A stretch of DNA of 16,428 nt, from NCBI GenBank assembly GCA_045604285.1, contig JAZUNS010000161.1, positions 1 through 16,428 on the forward strand, in the 5' to 3' direction. Positions 5,926-12,555 of the stretch are shown in pieces. The position numbers and the translations under genes were made by a program. Source of the DNA: SIG636 sp045604285 (GTDB lineage Bacteria; Bacillota; Clostridia; Oscillospirales; CAG-382). Below the pieces are notes generated by a model. That model saw nothing but the letters and a program-made list of their open reading frames with translations, made no database searches and had not been told where the DNA came from. Each line of letters starts with the position of its first letter. Within the stretch, counting starts at the first letter, position 1.

Positions 5926-7108
5926 ACGGTACCTGAGGCGTTAACGGCCGTTCCGTACCTATCTCCATTATTATTTCTGCAGTGGCGGAAAGCATTATGC
6001 CGTTAAATTCCTCGCTGTAATAATACTCGGTGTAGGTGTTGATCACCTCTCCTTCCGTTTCCCTCTCCAAATATCCTTGGAAGGCGGCGAGAGCCTTTGC
6101 CTTTGCTTCACTTTCCGTTATCTCTATAGGGCATAGCGTATACTCCTTGTAGGTAACGGTTTCTTTTTTTATGGGAAGTTTAAGCCCTAAAACGCTCTGC
6201 TCTTGGGTGGTTGTTTCGGCATCCGAATATGCGAAGGGAGAGGTTTCGTCCTTATACAACGGTATCTCCCTGCCCAGCAGATTATAAAGAACCTTGGTTT
6301 CCACTTTGCCCGTATATTGCTTTTGCGTGGTTTTTAAGGGTATCATTACCGTGTATTCTCTGTACACCCTTGCGGTTACGGTGCCTGTGGCGTGCTGAAG
6401 ATATACTTCCCCATGGACGCCGATAACTTCTCCGTTTATAAGCACGTCACCTGCGGCAACGGTATCACCTTTTTTCAAGGCAGGCTTGCCCTTGGTAGAG
6501 GTTATTTTTTCTATAACCCCCGCCTCTGATGCCACTATGTTGCATGGGGTGGTATCCTCCTGCTTATGGATAGCGTTGGTGCGCAGCCTTAGCTTTACCG
6601 TGGCTACGGTGCCCTGGATATTTATTGCGATATCCGAAAACCGAGTGTTTTCTATCAGAAACCTTTGCTCTGCCTCGTACACGTTTATACCGTACAGCGA
6701 TGCACCCGGATACACACCAAGAATTTTTAGCTGTTGGAAAAGCTCCGCTCGGTCGTAATCGCCATCGCACTCCGCACGCACGTCCCACAGTAATCGGGTA
6801 GAGCCGAAAATTATCAACAGTGCCAAAGCAAAGCCCACCCAAAGCCCCGGTCGGCGGAGATGCTTTCCTATTGAAAACGGCAGCCCCTTTTTATCGATTA
6901 CGGTAACGTTAACCCCAAGCTCTTTAAGCCTTTTTATCAGCTTATCCGCACCGAATACCGAGCAGGTTATATAATAGCCCTTATCCGAGGGTTTAAAATT
7001 GCCCGTGTTTATTCCCTCGGCGCTGATTACGGTTATCGCTTCCAATACGTTGTCGCCCGTAAGCTCCAACCAAAGAAAGCCCATTACATAATGTATAATA
7101 CGGTACAA
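5924..7108 (-). CDS. yqfD: Sporulation protein YqfD
   Basis: The protein has 394 residues with the start used here. It matches the YqfD family: an N-terminal ~85-residue cytoplasmic part with a conserved-looking DKKGLPFSIGKHLRRPGL run, one membrane span at about 90-108 (WVGFALALLIIFG), and a large external part. The external part contains a POTRA-like segment (YDRAELFQQLKILGVYPGAS) and then a barrel-like region (EAGVIEKITSTKGKPALKKG, typical of membrane-fusion proteins). In Bacillus yqfCD are expressed in the mother cell and are needed for normal spores. The longest frame starts at GTG 7117, but AAGGAG overlaps that codon. TTG 7108 sits 8 nt after AAGGAG and gives the usual short N terminus, so it is preferred. 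The gene follows yqfC after 18 bp and ends in the convergent terminator. The phoH-ybeY genes often found downstream are absent. Confidence 0.9.
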   Translation of the reverse strand: MYRIIHYVMGFLWLELTGDNVLEAITVISAEGINTGNFKPSDKGYYITCSVFGADKLIKRLKELGVNVTVIDKKGLPFSIGKHLRRPGLWVGFALALLIIFGSTRLLWDVRAECDGDYDRAELFQQLKILGVYPGASLYGINVYEAEQRFLIENTRFSDIAINIQGTVATVKLRLRTNAIHKQEDTTPCNIVASEAGVIEKITSTKGKPALKKGDTVAAGDVLINGEVIGVHGEVYLQHATGTVTARVYREYTVMIPLKTTQKQYTGKVETKVLYNLLGREIPLYKDETSPFAYSDAETTTQEQSVLGLKLPIKKETVTYKEYTLCPIEITESEAKAKALAAFQGYLERETEGEVINTYTEYYYSEEFNGIMLSATAEIIMEIGTERPLTPQVP

Positions 7109-7126
7109 GACAGTCACTCCTTAGCC

Positions 7127-7348
7127 TTAAAAAAACTCCAATCCGCCGATTAATCCCGTAATGACGGCACGGTTTTGGGACAGCATTGCCACCTGCAGGT
7201 CCTGCCCAGTTACCCTTATACGGCTGCTGCGGCATACCATTATTACCCTTTCGGTGCTGTATTCCACAAGGGTCATGACCCCCTGGGCTTGTAAAAGCCT
7301 TCGCCCGTGAAGCTCAAAGGATGGAGAAGACAACGTTTTATTTTCCAA
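7127..7348 (-). CDS. yqfC: Sporulation protein YqfC (YabP/YqfC family)
   Basis: This small protein of 73 residues has the YabP/YqfC pattern: FELHGRRLLQAQGVMTLVEY at the front, RIRVTGQDLQV in the middle and AVITGLIGGLEFF at the end. The family is found in spore formers, and its members are mother-cell proteins of unknown biochemical role. It is directly upstream of yqfD, as in Bacillus and most clostridia, which supports both calls. The longest frame begins at GTG 7357, but that codon lies within the Shine-Dalgarno GAGGTG (7360-7355). TTG 7348, 6 nt after GAGGTG, is the better start. It is divergent from the ylbJ-like gene, with about 80 bp between the two starts. Confidence 0.87.
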   Translation of the reverse strand: MENKTLSSPSFELHGRRLLQAQGVMTLVEYSTERVIMVCRSSRIRVTGQDLQVAMLSQNRAVITGLIGGLEFF

Positions 7349-7368
7349 TGCACTCACCTCTATGGAAA

Positions 7369-7399
7369 AGAATATGCCGTCAGCGTTCTTAAAATACGC
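7369..7399 (-). promoter_or_regulatory. Possible sigma-E-type promoter for yqfCD
   Basis: On the minus strand GCGTATTTT (7399-7391) is followed, 14 nt later, by CATATTCT (7376-7369). This resembles the sigma-E pattern (about KMATATT, 14-16 nt, CATACANT). In Bacillus yqfCD belong to the mother-cell sigma-E regulon. The predicted start is a few bases before the Shine-Dalgarno. The match is partial. Confidence 0.4.
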
Positions 7400-7408
7400 A
7401 AAAACACG

Positions 7409-7414
7409 TATAAT
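7409..7414 (+). promoter_or_regulatory. -10-like TATAAT just before the ylbJ-like gene
   Basis: A perfect TATAAT ends 15 nt before ATG 7430. A start ~7 nt downstream would put the 5' end of the mRNA at or just before the GGTGA Shine-Dalgarno, giving a leader of about 10 nt. The -35 region (TTCTTA at 7386-7391, 17-nt spacing) is poor. Confidence 0.35.
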
Positions 7415-7429
7415 CTTTTGGTGATGCTT

Positions 7430-8269
7430 ATGTCTTTGGCAAAACGGCTTGGAGGGATACCCTCTGCTTTAACGGTAGCCGCCTTTGTAATTTGCCTTTT
7501 TGAAAGCGACACCCTTGCCCGTGGATGCAGACGATATCTTTTGCTTTGCGGGGAGAGGGTTGTACCGTCACTTTTTGTTTTTTCGGTGCTTGGCGCCCTT
7601 ATTGCAGCCAATGGAGTAATTGGCAAAATATGCCGTAGGGCACCGGGATTTGGAACGGAGCTTGGGGTACTGCTTTTGGGGCTTTGCGGGGGTGTTCCCT
7701 TAGGGGCAATAACCGCCGTAGAGCTATATAAAAACGGCGGGTTAAGCAAGGGGCAGGCGGAATATCTTTGCACTTTTTCCTGTACGCCTTCTTTATCTTT
7801 CATCATCGGCTACACCGGCAGCGTTTTGGGAAGCAGCGCCCTTGGCATAAAGCTTGGGGGGCTTACGGTATTGTCTGCTGTGGTTACCATGCTGGTGTTT
7901 AAGCCCTTAATGCTAAAGAAGAAAGAAAGGCGGCTTACCCCCGCGGTTACCGCCAACAAAAAAAGCTTTAGCAAGACTATAAGCGACAGCGTAACGGGTA
8001 TTGCAGTTTTATGCGGGTGCGTGATTTTCTTTGGCAGCATTGCCGAGCTTTTACCCCCGGGCTTAGGAGGGTTATTGGAGCTGACCGCAGGGATAGCCAA
8101 CTGCAAAACGGCAGCTTCTGCGGCGTTTTTGCTTGGATTTACGGGGGTTAGCATAATATGCCAGGTGGCAACCGTTTGCAAAAACGAGCTTAGCGTTTTG
8201 CCCTGTGTTGCCGCCAAGATTTTTCAAGGCACATTTATGGGAATTTTTGCTTATATTTTTATTGACTGA
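7430..8269 (+). CDS. YlbJ-like sporulation membrane protein (nucleoside-recognition fold)
   Basis: This 279-residue integral membrane protein has many hydrophobic segments and resembles sporulation protein YlbJ and its nucleoside-recognition ('gate') domain relatives. Family-like segments are VVPSLFVFSVLGALI, GLCGGVPLGAITAVELYKNG, YLCTFSCTPSLSFIIGYTG and, near the end, FTGVSIICQVATVC followed by AAKIFQG. YlbJ relatives end with a comparable FGG-x-S-x-x-xQ stretch. In Bacillus ylbJ is needed for heat-resistant spores. The frame stays open upstream into yqfC. GGTGA at 7420-7424 lies 5 nt before ATG 7430, making that the best start; GTG 7421 and ATG 7424 are alternatives. Its place opposite yqfCD supports a sporulation role. 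Substrate and exact orthology to YlbJ are unproven. Confidence 0.78.
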   Translation: MSLAKRLGGIPSALTVAAFVICLFESDTLARGCRRYLLLCGERVVPSLFVFSVLGALIAANGVIGKICRRAPGFGTELGVLLLGLCGGVPLGAITAVELYKNGGLSKGQAEYLCTFSCTPSLSFIIGYTGSVLGSSALGIKLGGLTVLSAVVTMLVFKPLMLKKKERRLTPAVTANKKSFSKTISDSVTGIAVLCGCVIFFGSIAELLPPGLGGLLELTAGIANCKTAASAAFLLGFTGVSIICQVATVCKNELSVLPCVAAKIFQGTFMGIFAYIFID

Positions 8270-8290
8270 GACAAAAAAAGGTGCTAAACT
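8262..8290 (+). promoter_or_regulatory. Possible promoter for the MATE gene
   Basis: TTGACT (8262-8267), a 17-nt spacer and TAAACT (8285-8290) overlap the stop codon of the ylbJ-like gene. The predicted start is about 27 nt before the MATE ATG, so the efflux gene may be transcribed on its own as well as by read-through. Confidence 0.5.
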
Positions 8291-8323
8291 ATCTTAGACT
8301 ATTATTAAACGAGCGAGAAGTAT

Positions 8324-9694
8324 ATGACCATTACCAAGACAAAAAAACACGATATGACGGTAGGCAACCCCTTAAAGGTTTTGCTTACCTTTGCTTTGCC
8401 TATATTTTTAGGGCAGATTTTTCAGCAGTTTTATAACATGGCTGACACCAAGATAATAGGCATTGAGCTTGGTGACAACGCACTTGCTGCCATGAGCTCG
8501 ATAGGCTCGGTGTACGGTATTCTTATAGGCATTGCCAACGGGCTTAACAACGGCTGTGCCATTACCGTTTCCAGAATGTACGGCGCAGGCAACAAGCCCA
8601 TGCTGAGACGTACCGTGGCAAGCATGCTTTGCATAAATTTTTCTGCCGTGGGTATATTTACTGCTATAGGCTTATTTTTTATAGACCCGCTGATGGCATT
8701 TATGAAGGTGCCTGCCGACCTTTACGCCGACGCTAAAGTTTATCTTACTTTTATTTTGTTCGGCATGATAACCACCATAGCCTACAATATGTGCGCCGCC
8801 GTTTTACGCTCGGTGGGCAACAGCACGATGCCGCTGTTTTTCCTTATAGGCAGCAGTATTGTTAACGTGGGGCTTGACGTGGTTTTCGTTATGGTTTTGC
8901 CCTGGGGTATAGGCGGTGCCGCAGCGGCTACGATCATCGCTCAGGCGTTATCGGCAATCCTTTGCCTTGTATACATCAAGCGTTATGTGCCGGAGCTGCA
9001 CATTAGCAAAAAGGATTTTGTTTTTGACGGAGAGCTTATAAAAGAGCTTATTTCCATGGGATTATCCATGGGGCTTATTACCTCTTTGGTATCCTTTGGC
9101 AGCGCAGCCATTACCGTTGCCAATAACGTGCTTAGCCAAAGCGGACTGGGCAACGAGGTAATTACCGCAAACAGCTCGGCAAGAAAGATAGACGGCCTTA
9201 TTATGATGCCTATGTCTACGCTTGGCACGGCGCTTTCCACTTACGTAAGCCAAAACAGAGGTGCGGGGCACTACGAGCGTATAAACAAGGGCATAAAGGG
9301 CGCCTTGGCAGTAGGTGCAGGCTGGTGCTTGCTGGGGGTAACGGTTATATACGCCTTTGGCGACAAGCTGATAAAGTTTGTTACGGATACGGACAGTACC
9401 AAGGTTGTAAGCTACGCCGTTGAATATATGCGCATCAATTCACCCTTTTTCTTTGCGCTTATGGTGCTGCTGATATTCAGAAGCGTATTACAGGGCTTAA
9501 GCAAAAAGATGGTACCCATAGCCACCGCCGCTACAGAGCTTGTGCTTAAGTTTTTTGCGGCTTGGGTCTTGGTGCCTAAATTCGGCTTTTTGGGTATCTG
9601 CGTGGCAGAGCCCACTATATGGGCTGTAACGGCAATTGCCGTAGCTTTGTTTTACGTTAAGAATTTAAAAGAGCTTAAAACGCAATTTGAATAA
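8324..9694 (+). CDS. MATE family multidrug/cation antiporter
   Basis: This 456-residue integral membrane protein has the length and 12-span pattern of MATE transporters, which expel cationic drugs or metabolites in exchange for Na+ or H+. Family features include NPLKVLLTFALPIFLGQIFQ at the first span, QFYNMADTKIIG just after it, and the repeat-related GAGNKPMLRR segment (about residues 86-95). The second half begins near LISMGLSMGLITS and contains AGHYERINKG, the matching loop. The gene starts at ATG 8324 with only a weak Shine-Dalgarno-like GAGCGAGAAG. It is 54 bp downstream of the ylbJ-like gene with no terminator in between. Such MATE proteins are common in gut Clostridia, and the substrate cannot be read from sequence. 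No terminator was seen before the next gene. Confidence 0.93.
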   Translation: MTITKTKKHDMTVGNPLKVLLTFALPIFLGQIFQQFYNMADTKIIGIELGDNALAAMSSIGSVYGILIGIANGLNNGCAITVSRMYGAGNKPMLRRTVASMLCINFSAVGIFTAIGLFFIDPLMAFMKVPADLYADAKVYLTFILFGMITTIAYNMCAAVLRSVGNSTMPLFFLIGSSIVNVGLDVVFVMVLPWGIGGAAAATIIAQALSAILCLVYIKRYVPELHISKKDFVFDGELIKELISMGLSMGLITSLVSFGSAAITVANNVLSQSGLGNEVITANSSARKIDGLIMMPMSTLGTALSTYVSQNRGAGHYERINKGIKGALAVGAGWCLLGVTVIYAFGDKLIKFVTDTDSTKVVSYAVEYMRINSPFFFALMVLLIFRSVLQGLSKKMVPIATAATELVLKFFAAWVLVPKFGFLGICVAEPTIWAVTAIAVALFYVKNLKELKTQFE

Positions 9695-9710
9695 AAACAC
9701 TATATACTTT

Positions 9711-9731
9711 TGGTATAATATGTGATATAAT
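9711..9731 (+). promoter_or_regulatory. Two tandem extended -10 promoter elements
   Basis: TGGTATAAT (9711-9719) and TGATATAAT (9723-9731) are both perfect extended -10 boxes (TGN-TATAAT) 12 bp apart, upstream of the zinc-ribbon gene. Neither has a good -35 box at 17 nt, as expected for extended -10 promoters. Confidence 0.6.
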
Positions 9732-9786
9732 CATTTTAAAGGTGATAGAGTTTTTCACCGCTACTGCAATTTTGGGAGGAAAAAGT

Positions 9787-10500
9787 ATGGCACTTTGTAA
9801 AGAATGCAGCGCCGAGCTTAACGAGGCTTTTCCCTTTTGTGTAGCCTGCGGCGCAAAGATATCCGAACCCGTTGCCGAGAAAGCCGTTGAAGTTGCTGAT
9901 ACCGCGGCAGAGCCCGATACGGCAACAAAGATTTTTGATGCAGCAATCCCGACAGACCAAGCGCCTTGTTCGGAGGAGGCAGTTGTTGAGGAGGTCGCAC
10001 CTGCAGACGGTGCAACCGAAGAAACGGACGAGGACGTAACCATATTCGTCCCGGAAAAAAAGAAAAACAGCGCTGCCGAAAATACCGAAATTCCCATGGA
10101 TGCCCATGACGAAAAAAAGCAGGCTAAGGATGAGCCGTCTAAAGAAACAGACCCGCAGCTACCGTTAGGCAAGCAGAGCTATAAGGGCAAGCCCGATAAA
10201 AAGGGCGAGTACGGTGTGGTAGGCACCCCGTATTATTTCTTAATATCCTTGTTGTATCTGATACCTATCGTGGGCTTGATAATGACCATAGTTATGTCCT
10301 TCGGGGGCACGGTAAATCAAAACAAATGCCATTTTGCAAGATGCGTGCTTATATACAAGCTTATCGCCGTTTTAGCTCTTTTTGCAGGCGTTATCCTTGC
10401 CATTTTATTCAAGGAAGACGTGCTTGCCTTCTGCAGCACTCTTTTTGGAAGAGAGCTTGTTGCCTGGCAGGATATGATTGATATGTTTTTAAATCTGTAA
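9787..10500 (+). CDS. Zinc-ribbon membrane protein with acidic linker
   Basis: This is a 237-residue hypothetical protein. The first 22 residues are a zinc ribbon with Cys4, Cys7, Cys18 and Cys21 (CKEC, ten residues, CVAC). Residues about 25-145 are a disordered, Glu/Ala-rich, highly acidic stretch that turns Lys-rich near its end. Residues about 148-207 hold two hydrophobic spans (YYFLISLLYLIPIVGLIMTI and LIYKLIAVLALFAGVILAIL) and are followed by a short amphipathic tail. Such zinc-ribbon-plus-TM proteins are widespread in Firmicutes with no known activity; the ribbon may bind protein or RNA. The frame is open from GTG 9742, but ATG 9787 has GGGAGG 7 nt upstream and opens directly onto the ribbon, so it is used here. 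A strong terminator follows immediately. Confidence 0.85.
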   Translation: MALCKECSAELNEAFPFCVACGAKISEPVAEKAVEVADTAAEPDTATKIFDAAIPTDQAPCSEEAVVEEVAPADGATEETDEDVTIFVPEKKKNSAAENTEIPMDAHDEKKQAKDEPSKETDPQLPLGKQSYKGKPDKKGEYGVVGTPYYFLISLLYLIPIVGLIMTIVMSFGGTVNQNKCHFARCVLIYKLIAVLALFAGVILAILFKEDVLAFCSTLFGRELVAWQDMIDMFLNL

Positions 10501-10507
10501 ACGCAAA

Positions 10508-10540
10508 AAAGGAAGCTGTTTTTACAGCTTCCTTTGTTTT
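10508..10540 (+). terminator. Bidirectional intrinsic terminator
   Basis: A 12-bp stem AAAGGAAGCTGT/ACAGCTTCCTTT (10508-10519, 10524-10535) with a TTTT loop is followed by GTTTTT on the plus strand. Reading the minus strand, it ends in TTTTTT. It closes the zinc-ribbon gene and can also end the minus-strand structured RNA. Confidence 0.93.
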
Positions 10541-10763
10541 TTACTGAATATTCCCGCCGGGCCGTGGCTCGCAAACGAAACCCTGCTCTCTGGCAAGGGT
10601 GGTGACCTCTCCCATTTTTTGTGCTCCCAGCATCCGAGCGGTGCGGTGACATAAGCAGCGCACCGTCGGGAGGTCTGCATTCCCTGAACGGGAAGTCCGG
10701 TCTCCGCTTCGTAAATGTGGGTTTTTATGCGAGAACAACACGCACCAAGCAGGAAAAACCCGT
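10541..10763 (-). ncRNA. Rod-like structured noncoding RNA, possibly 6S RNA (ssrS)
   Basis: On the minus strand the 5' segment (10755-10739, TTCCTGCTTGGTGCGTG) pairs with the 3' segment (10566-10551, CACGGCCCGGCGGGAA) using G-U wobbles. The stem continues with CTCGCA/TGCGAG (10733-10728, 10573-10568) and AAACCC/GGGTTT. Inside there is an open region, a 3'-side hairpin CCCTTGC/GCAGGG (10599-10581), and an apical arm with CGGTGCG/CGCACCG (10665-10659, 10645-10639) and TTCCCGTTCAGGGAA (10694-10680). The wobbles would be A-C mismatches on the other strand, which favours the minus strand. A TATAAAAT (10775-10768) precedes it and a terminator follows at 10535-10508. A closing stem, a central bubble with a 3' hairpin and an apical rod is the 6S RNA plan, but I recognise no conserved 6S sequence. 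The structured-RNA call is firmer than the 6S name. Confidence 0.6.
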
Positions 10764-10767
10764 CTTT

Positions 10768-10775
10768 ATTTTATA
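10768..10775 (-). promoter_or_regulatory. -10 box for the structured RNA
   Basis: TATAAAAT on the minus strand lies between the DUF1292 stop and the structured RNA. The predicted start is near 10763-10761. The -35 region would lie over the DUF1292 stop codon and does not match TTGACA. Confidence 0.45.
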
Positions 10776-10790
10776 CCCGTGACGTTAAAA

Positions 10791-11144
10791 TTATTCTTCG
10801 TCTTCGTCGTCACCGTCAAGCATATCCAAGTCAAGATCACCAAAGATCTCATCCTCAAATACTTCGGCTACGCTTTCAAACTCGTCATCATCATCAATGG
10901 TAACGTAAACGTCATCACCGTTTTCGTCGCGTTCCTTTTTGAGTATAACGTACTCACACTCGTCACTGTCAATAGGCATAAATGCTATGTATTCGCATCC
11001 TTCAATTTCCAGCTTGCCTATAATTTCAAAGGGGGTTTCGTTACCGTCCTCATCAATAAGGAAGCAGGTTTCGCCTTCCAATTCTTCAAAGTTTTCAGCC
11101 ATGTTTTCAGCCATTACAGCACAACGCAGAGCCAATCTCGGCAC
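10791..11144 (-). CDS. DUF1292 (YrzB-like) acidic protein
   Basis: This 117-residue, strongly acidic cytoplasmic protein matches DUF1292: LIDEDGNETPFEIIGKLEIEG, YIAFMPIDSDECEYVILKKE and a long Asp/Glu tail ending in DGDDEDEE. The family is typical of Firmicutes, often sits in the ireB-ruvX-yrzB cluster, and has no known activity. Here it is alone, between a structured RNA and a divergent regulator. The chosen start is GTG 11144, 5 nt after GGGAGG. An internal ATG at 11114 would give a more usual N terminus (MAENMAENF) but has no Shine-Dalgarno, so the extra MPRLALRCAV may be real. A consensus promoter lies about 40 nt upstream. No terminator separates it from the RNA downstream, so some transcripts may carry both. 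Confidence 0.85.
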   Translation of the reverse strand: MPRLALRCAVMAENMAENFEELEGETCFLIDEDGNETPFEIIGKLEIEGCEYIAFMPIDSDECEYVILKKERDENGDDVYVTIDDDDEFESVAEVFEDEIFGDLDLDMLDGDDEDEE

Positions 11145-11183
11145 TGCATCCTCCCTTCATAAAGTATGGTTGTCTGTGGATTA

Positions 11184-11212
11184 ATTGTAACAAAGCACCA
11201 AGTGCTTGTCAA
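11184..11212 (-). promoter_or_regulatory. Consensus promoter of the DUF1292 gene with palindromic spacer
   Basis: On the minus strand there is a perfect TTGACA (11212-11207), a 17-nt spacer and TACAAT (11189-11184). The spacer is almost filled by the inverted repeat AAGCAC-CAA-GTGCTT (11193-11207 on the plus strand), which is well placed for an operator. Confidence 0.82.
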
Positions 11213-11284
11213 GACATTTTCCGCAAAAAGTCCGTACAGTAATTCTTTTTCGTCGCAAATATCTCGCTTTTTCGATTTTTAAGA

Positions 11285-11294
11285 CAGGTACCTG
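11285..11294. repeat. 10-bp perfect palindrome CAGGTACCTG
   Basis: A perfect palindrome lies in the 291-bp divergent gap between the DUF1292 gene and the regulator gene, 53 bp upstream of the regulator -35 box. It could be a regulator site or chance. Apart from this and the two promoters, I see nothing else in the gap. Confidence 0.4.
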
Positions 11295-11346
11295 AAAAAA
11301 CCACCAAAAAATTGCTGAACTTTTTGTTAAAATTATTCAAAAACTA

Positions 11347-11375
11347 TTGCTTTTCTTGTGCAAACCGTTTATAAT
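11347..11375 (+). promoter_or_regulatory. Sigma-A-type promoter of the regulator-ftsEX unit
   Basis: TTGCTT (11347-11352), a 17-nt spacer and a perfect TATAAT (11370-11375) give a leader of about 54 nt before ATG 11436. Confidence 0.75.
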
Positions 11376-11435
11376 CTGTATCGGATATTGTTTGCTTAAT
11401 GTGCAAAATGATTATGACTTGAACGGGGGATTTTT

Positions 11436-12524
11436 ATGAAATTATTTCAAGGTATAGTTTATCAAATGAAAGATGCCATTGACAGGACAATAGGCGTTAT
11501 TGACGACAGAGGTACCGTTATTGCCTGCAGTCAGCTTACCAAGATCGGTGAATCCAGAAGAGCTGTGCTGGAGGACGTAGCCTATACCTTTGAAGGCGTT
11601 ACCCATGACGGCTATACATACAAGCCTATTGGATCCCACGCCCACGTTGAATATATTGCTTTTGCGGAAGGTACCGATGCTACGGCTTTAAGCACGGTTT
11701 CTTTGCTTTCCGTTTCCCTTGCAAACATAAAGACCCTCTACGACGAAAAGTACGATAAAACCAGTTTTATTAAGAACATTATCCTTGACAACATACTGCC
11801 CGGCGATATTTATATTAAGAGCAAAGAGCTGCGTTTTGACAGCGAGACCAACCGTGTGGTATTTCTTGTGCGCTTCACCAACAAGGGTGAGGCTAACCCC
11901 TTTGACGTTATACAAAGTATGTTCCCCGATAAAAACAGGGATTACGTTATAAGCGTTGGCGAAAACGACGTTGTTTTGGTAAAGGAATTGAGGAACGCCT
12001 CTGTTTCCAGAAACCACGAAACGGTGGATAATATTGCCAATACTATAGTTGATACCGCACAAAGCGAATTTTTGATGGGCGCAGTTGTGGGTATCGGCAC
12101 CGTTGTTAACAACATTAAGGATCTGGCACGCTCCTACAAAGACGCACAGATTGCGATTAACGTAGGCAGTATTTTTGACCCCGACAAAAAGATATCCAAT
12201 TACGAAAATCTTGGTATAGGCAGACTTGTTTATCAGTTGCCCACCACTCTTTGCGAAATGTTCCTGCAGGAGGTATTCAAGAGAGAGTCCCTTGACGCAC
12301 TTGACAGAGAAACCTTGGTTACCATACAGGCGTTCTTTGAGAATAACCTTAACGTAAGCGAAACCTCAAGAAGGCTGTTTGTTCACAGAAACACCTTGGT
12401 ATACAGATTGGAAAAGATTAAAAAGCTTACCGGGCTTGACCTGCGTGAGTTTGAACACGCCATTACCTTTAAAGTGGCGTTGATGGTACAAAAATACGTA
12501 CAATCCAGACCCCACAACTATTAA
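11436..12524 (+). CDS. PucR/CdaR-family transcriptional regulator
   Basis: This 362-residue probable DNA-binding protein carries a C-terminal PucR-type helix-turn-helix at about 292-355 (FENNLNVSETSRRLFVHRN, then TLVYRLEKIKKLTG), the hallmark of CdaR/PucR regulators. The middle (about 125-270) fits the CdaR GGDEF-like region. The N-terminal ~110 residues, beginning KLFQGIVYQMKDAIDRTIGV, are a possible sensor domain. PucR/CdaR proteins usually sense a metabolite and activate nearby genes. The start ATG 11436 has GGGGGA 5 nt upstream. The gene ends 31 bp before ftsE on the same strand with no terminator, so it is likely in one transcript with the division genes. The ligand and target genes are unknown. 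Confidence 0.88.
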   Translation: MKLFQGIVYQMKDAIDRTIGVIDDRGTVIACSQLTKIGESRRAVLEDVAYTFEGVTHDGYTYKPIGSHAHVEYIAFAEGTDATALSTVSLLSVSLANIKTLYDEKYDKTSFIKNIILDNILPGDIYIKSKELRFDSETNRVVFLVRFTNKGEANPFDVIQSMFPDKNRDYVISVGENDVVLVKELRNASVSRNHETVDNIANTIVDTAQSEFLMGAVVGIGTVVNNIKDLARSYKDAQIAINVGSIFDPDKKISNYENLGIGRLVYQLPTTLCEMFLQEVFKRESLDALDRETLVTIQAFFENNLNVSETSRRLFVHRNTLVYRLEKIKKLTGLDLREFEHAITFKVALMVQKYVQSRPHNY

Positions 12525-12555
12525 AGGCGTTAAACCTTTGGAGGGTTTGTAAGGA

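Noticed and set aside
10541..10741. 66-codon minus-strand frame in the gap before DUF1292
   Set aside because: It lies across the paired segments of the structured RNA, its translation resembles no protein, and it lacks a ribosome binding site.
10541..10763. SRP RNA, RNase P RNA or tmRNA as the identity of the structured RNA
   Set aside because: The conserved words of these RNAs (for example GGAAGGAAGCAGC of SRP RNA or GAGGAAAGTCC of RNase P) are not present.
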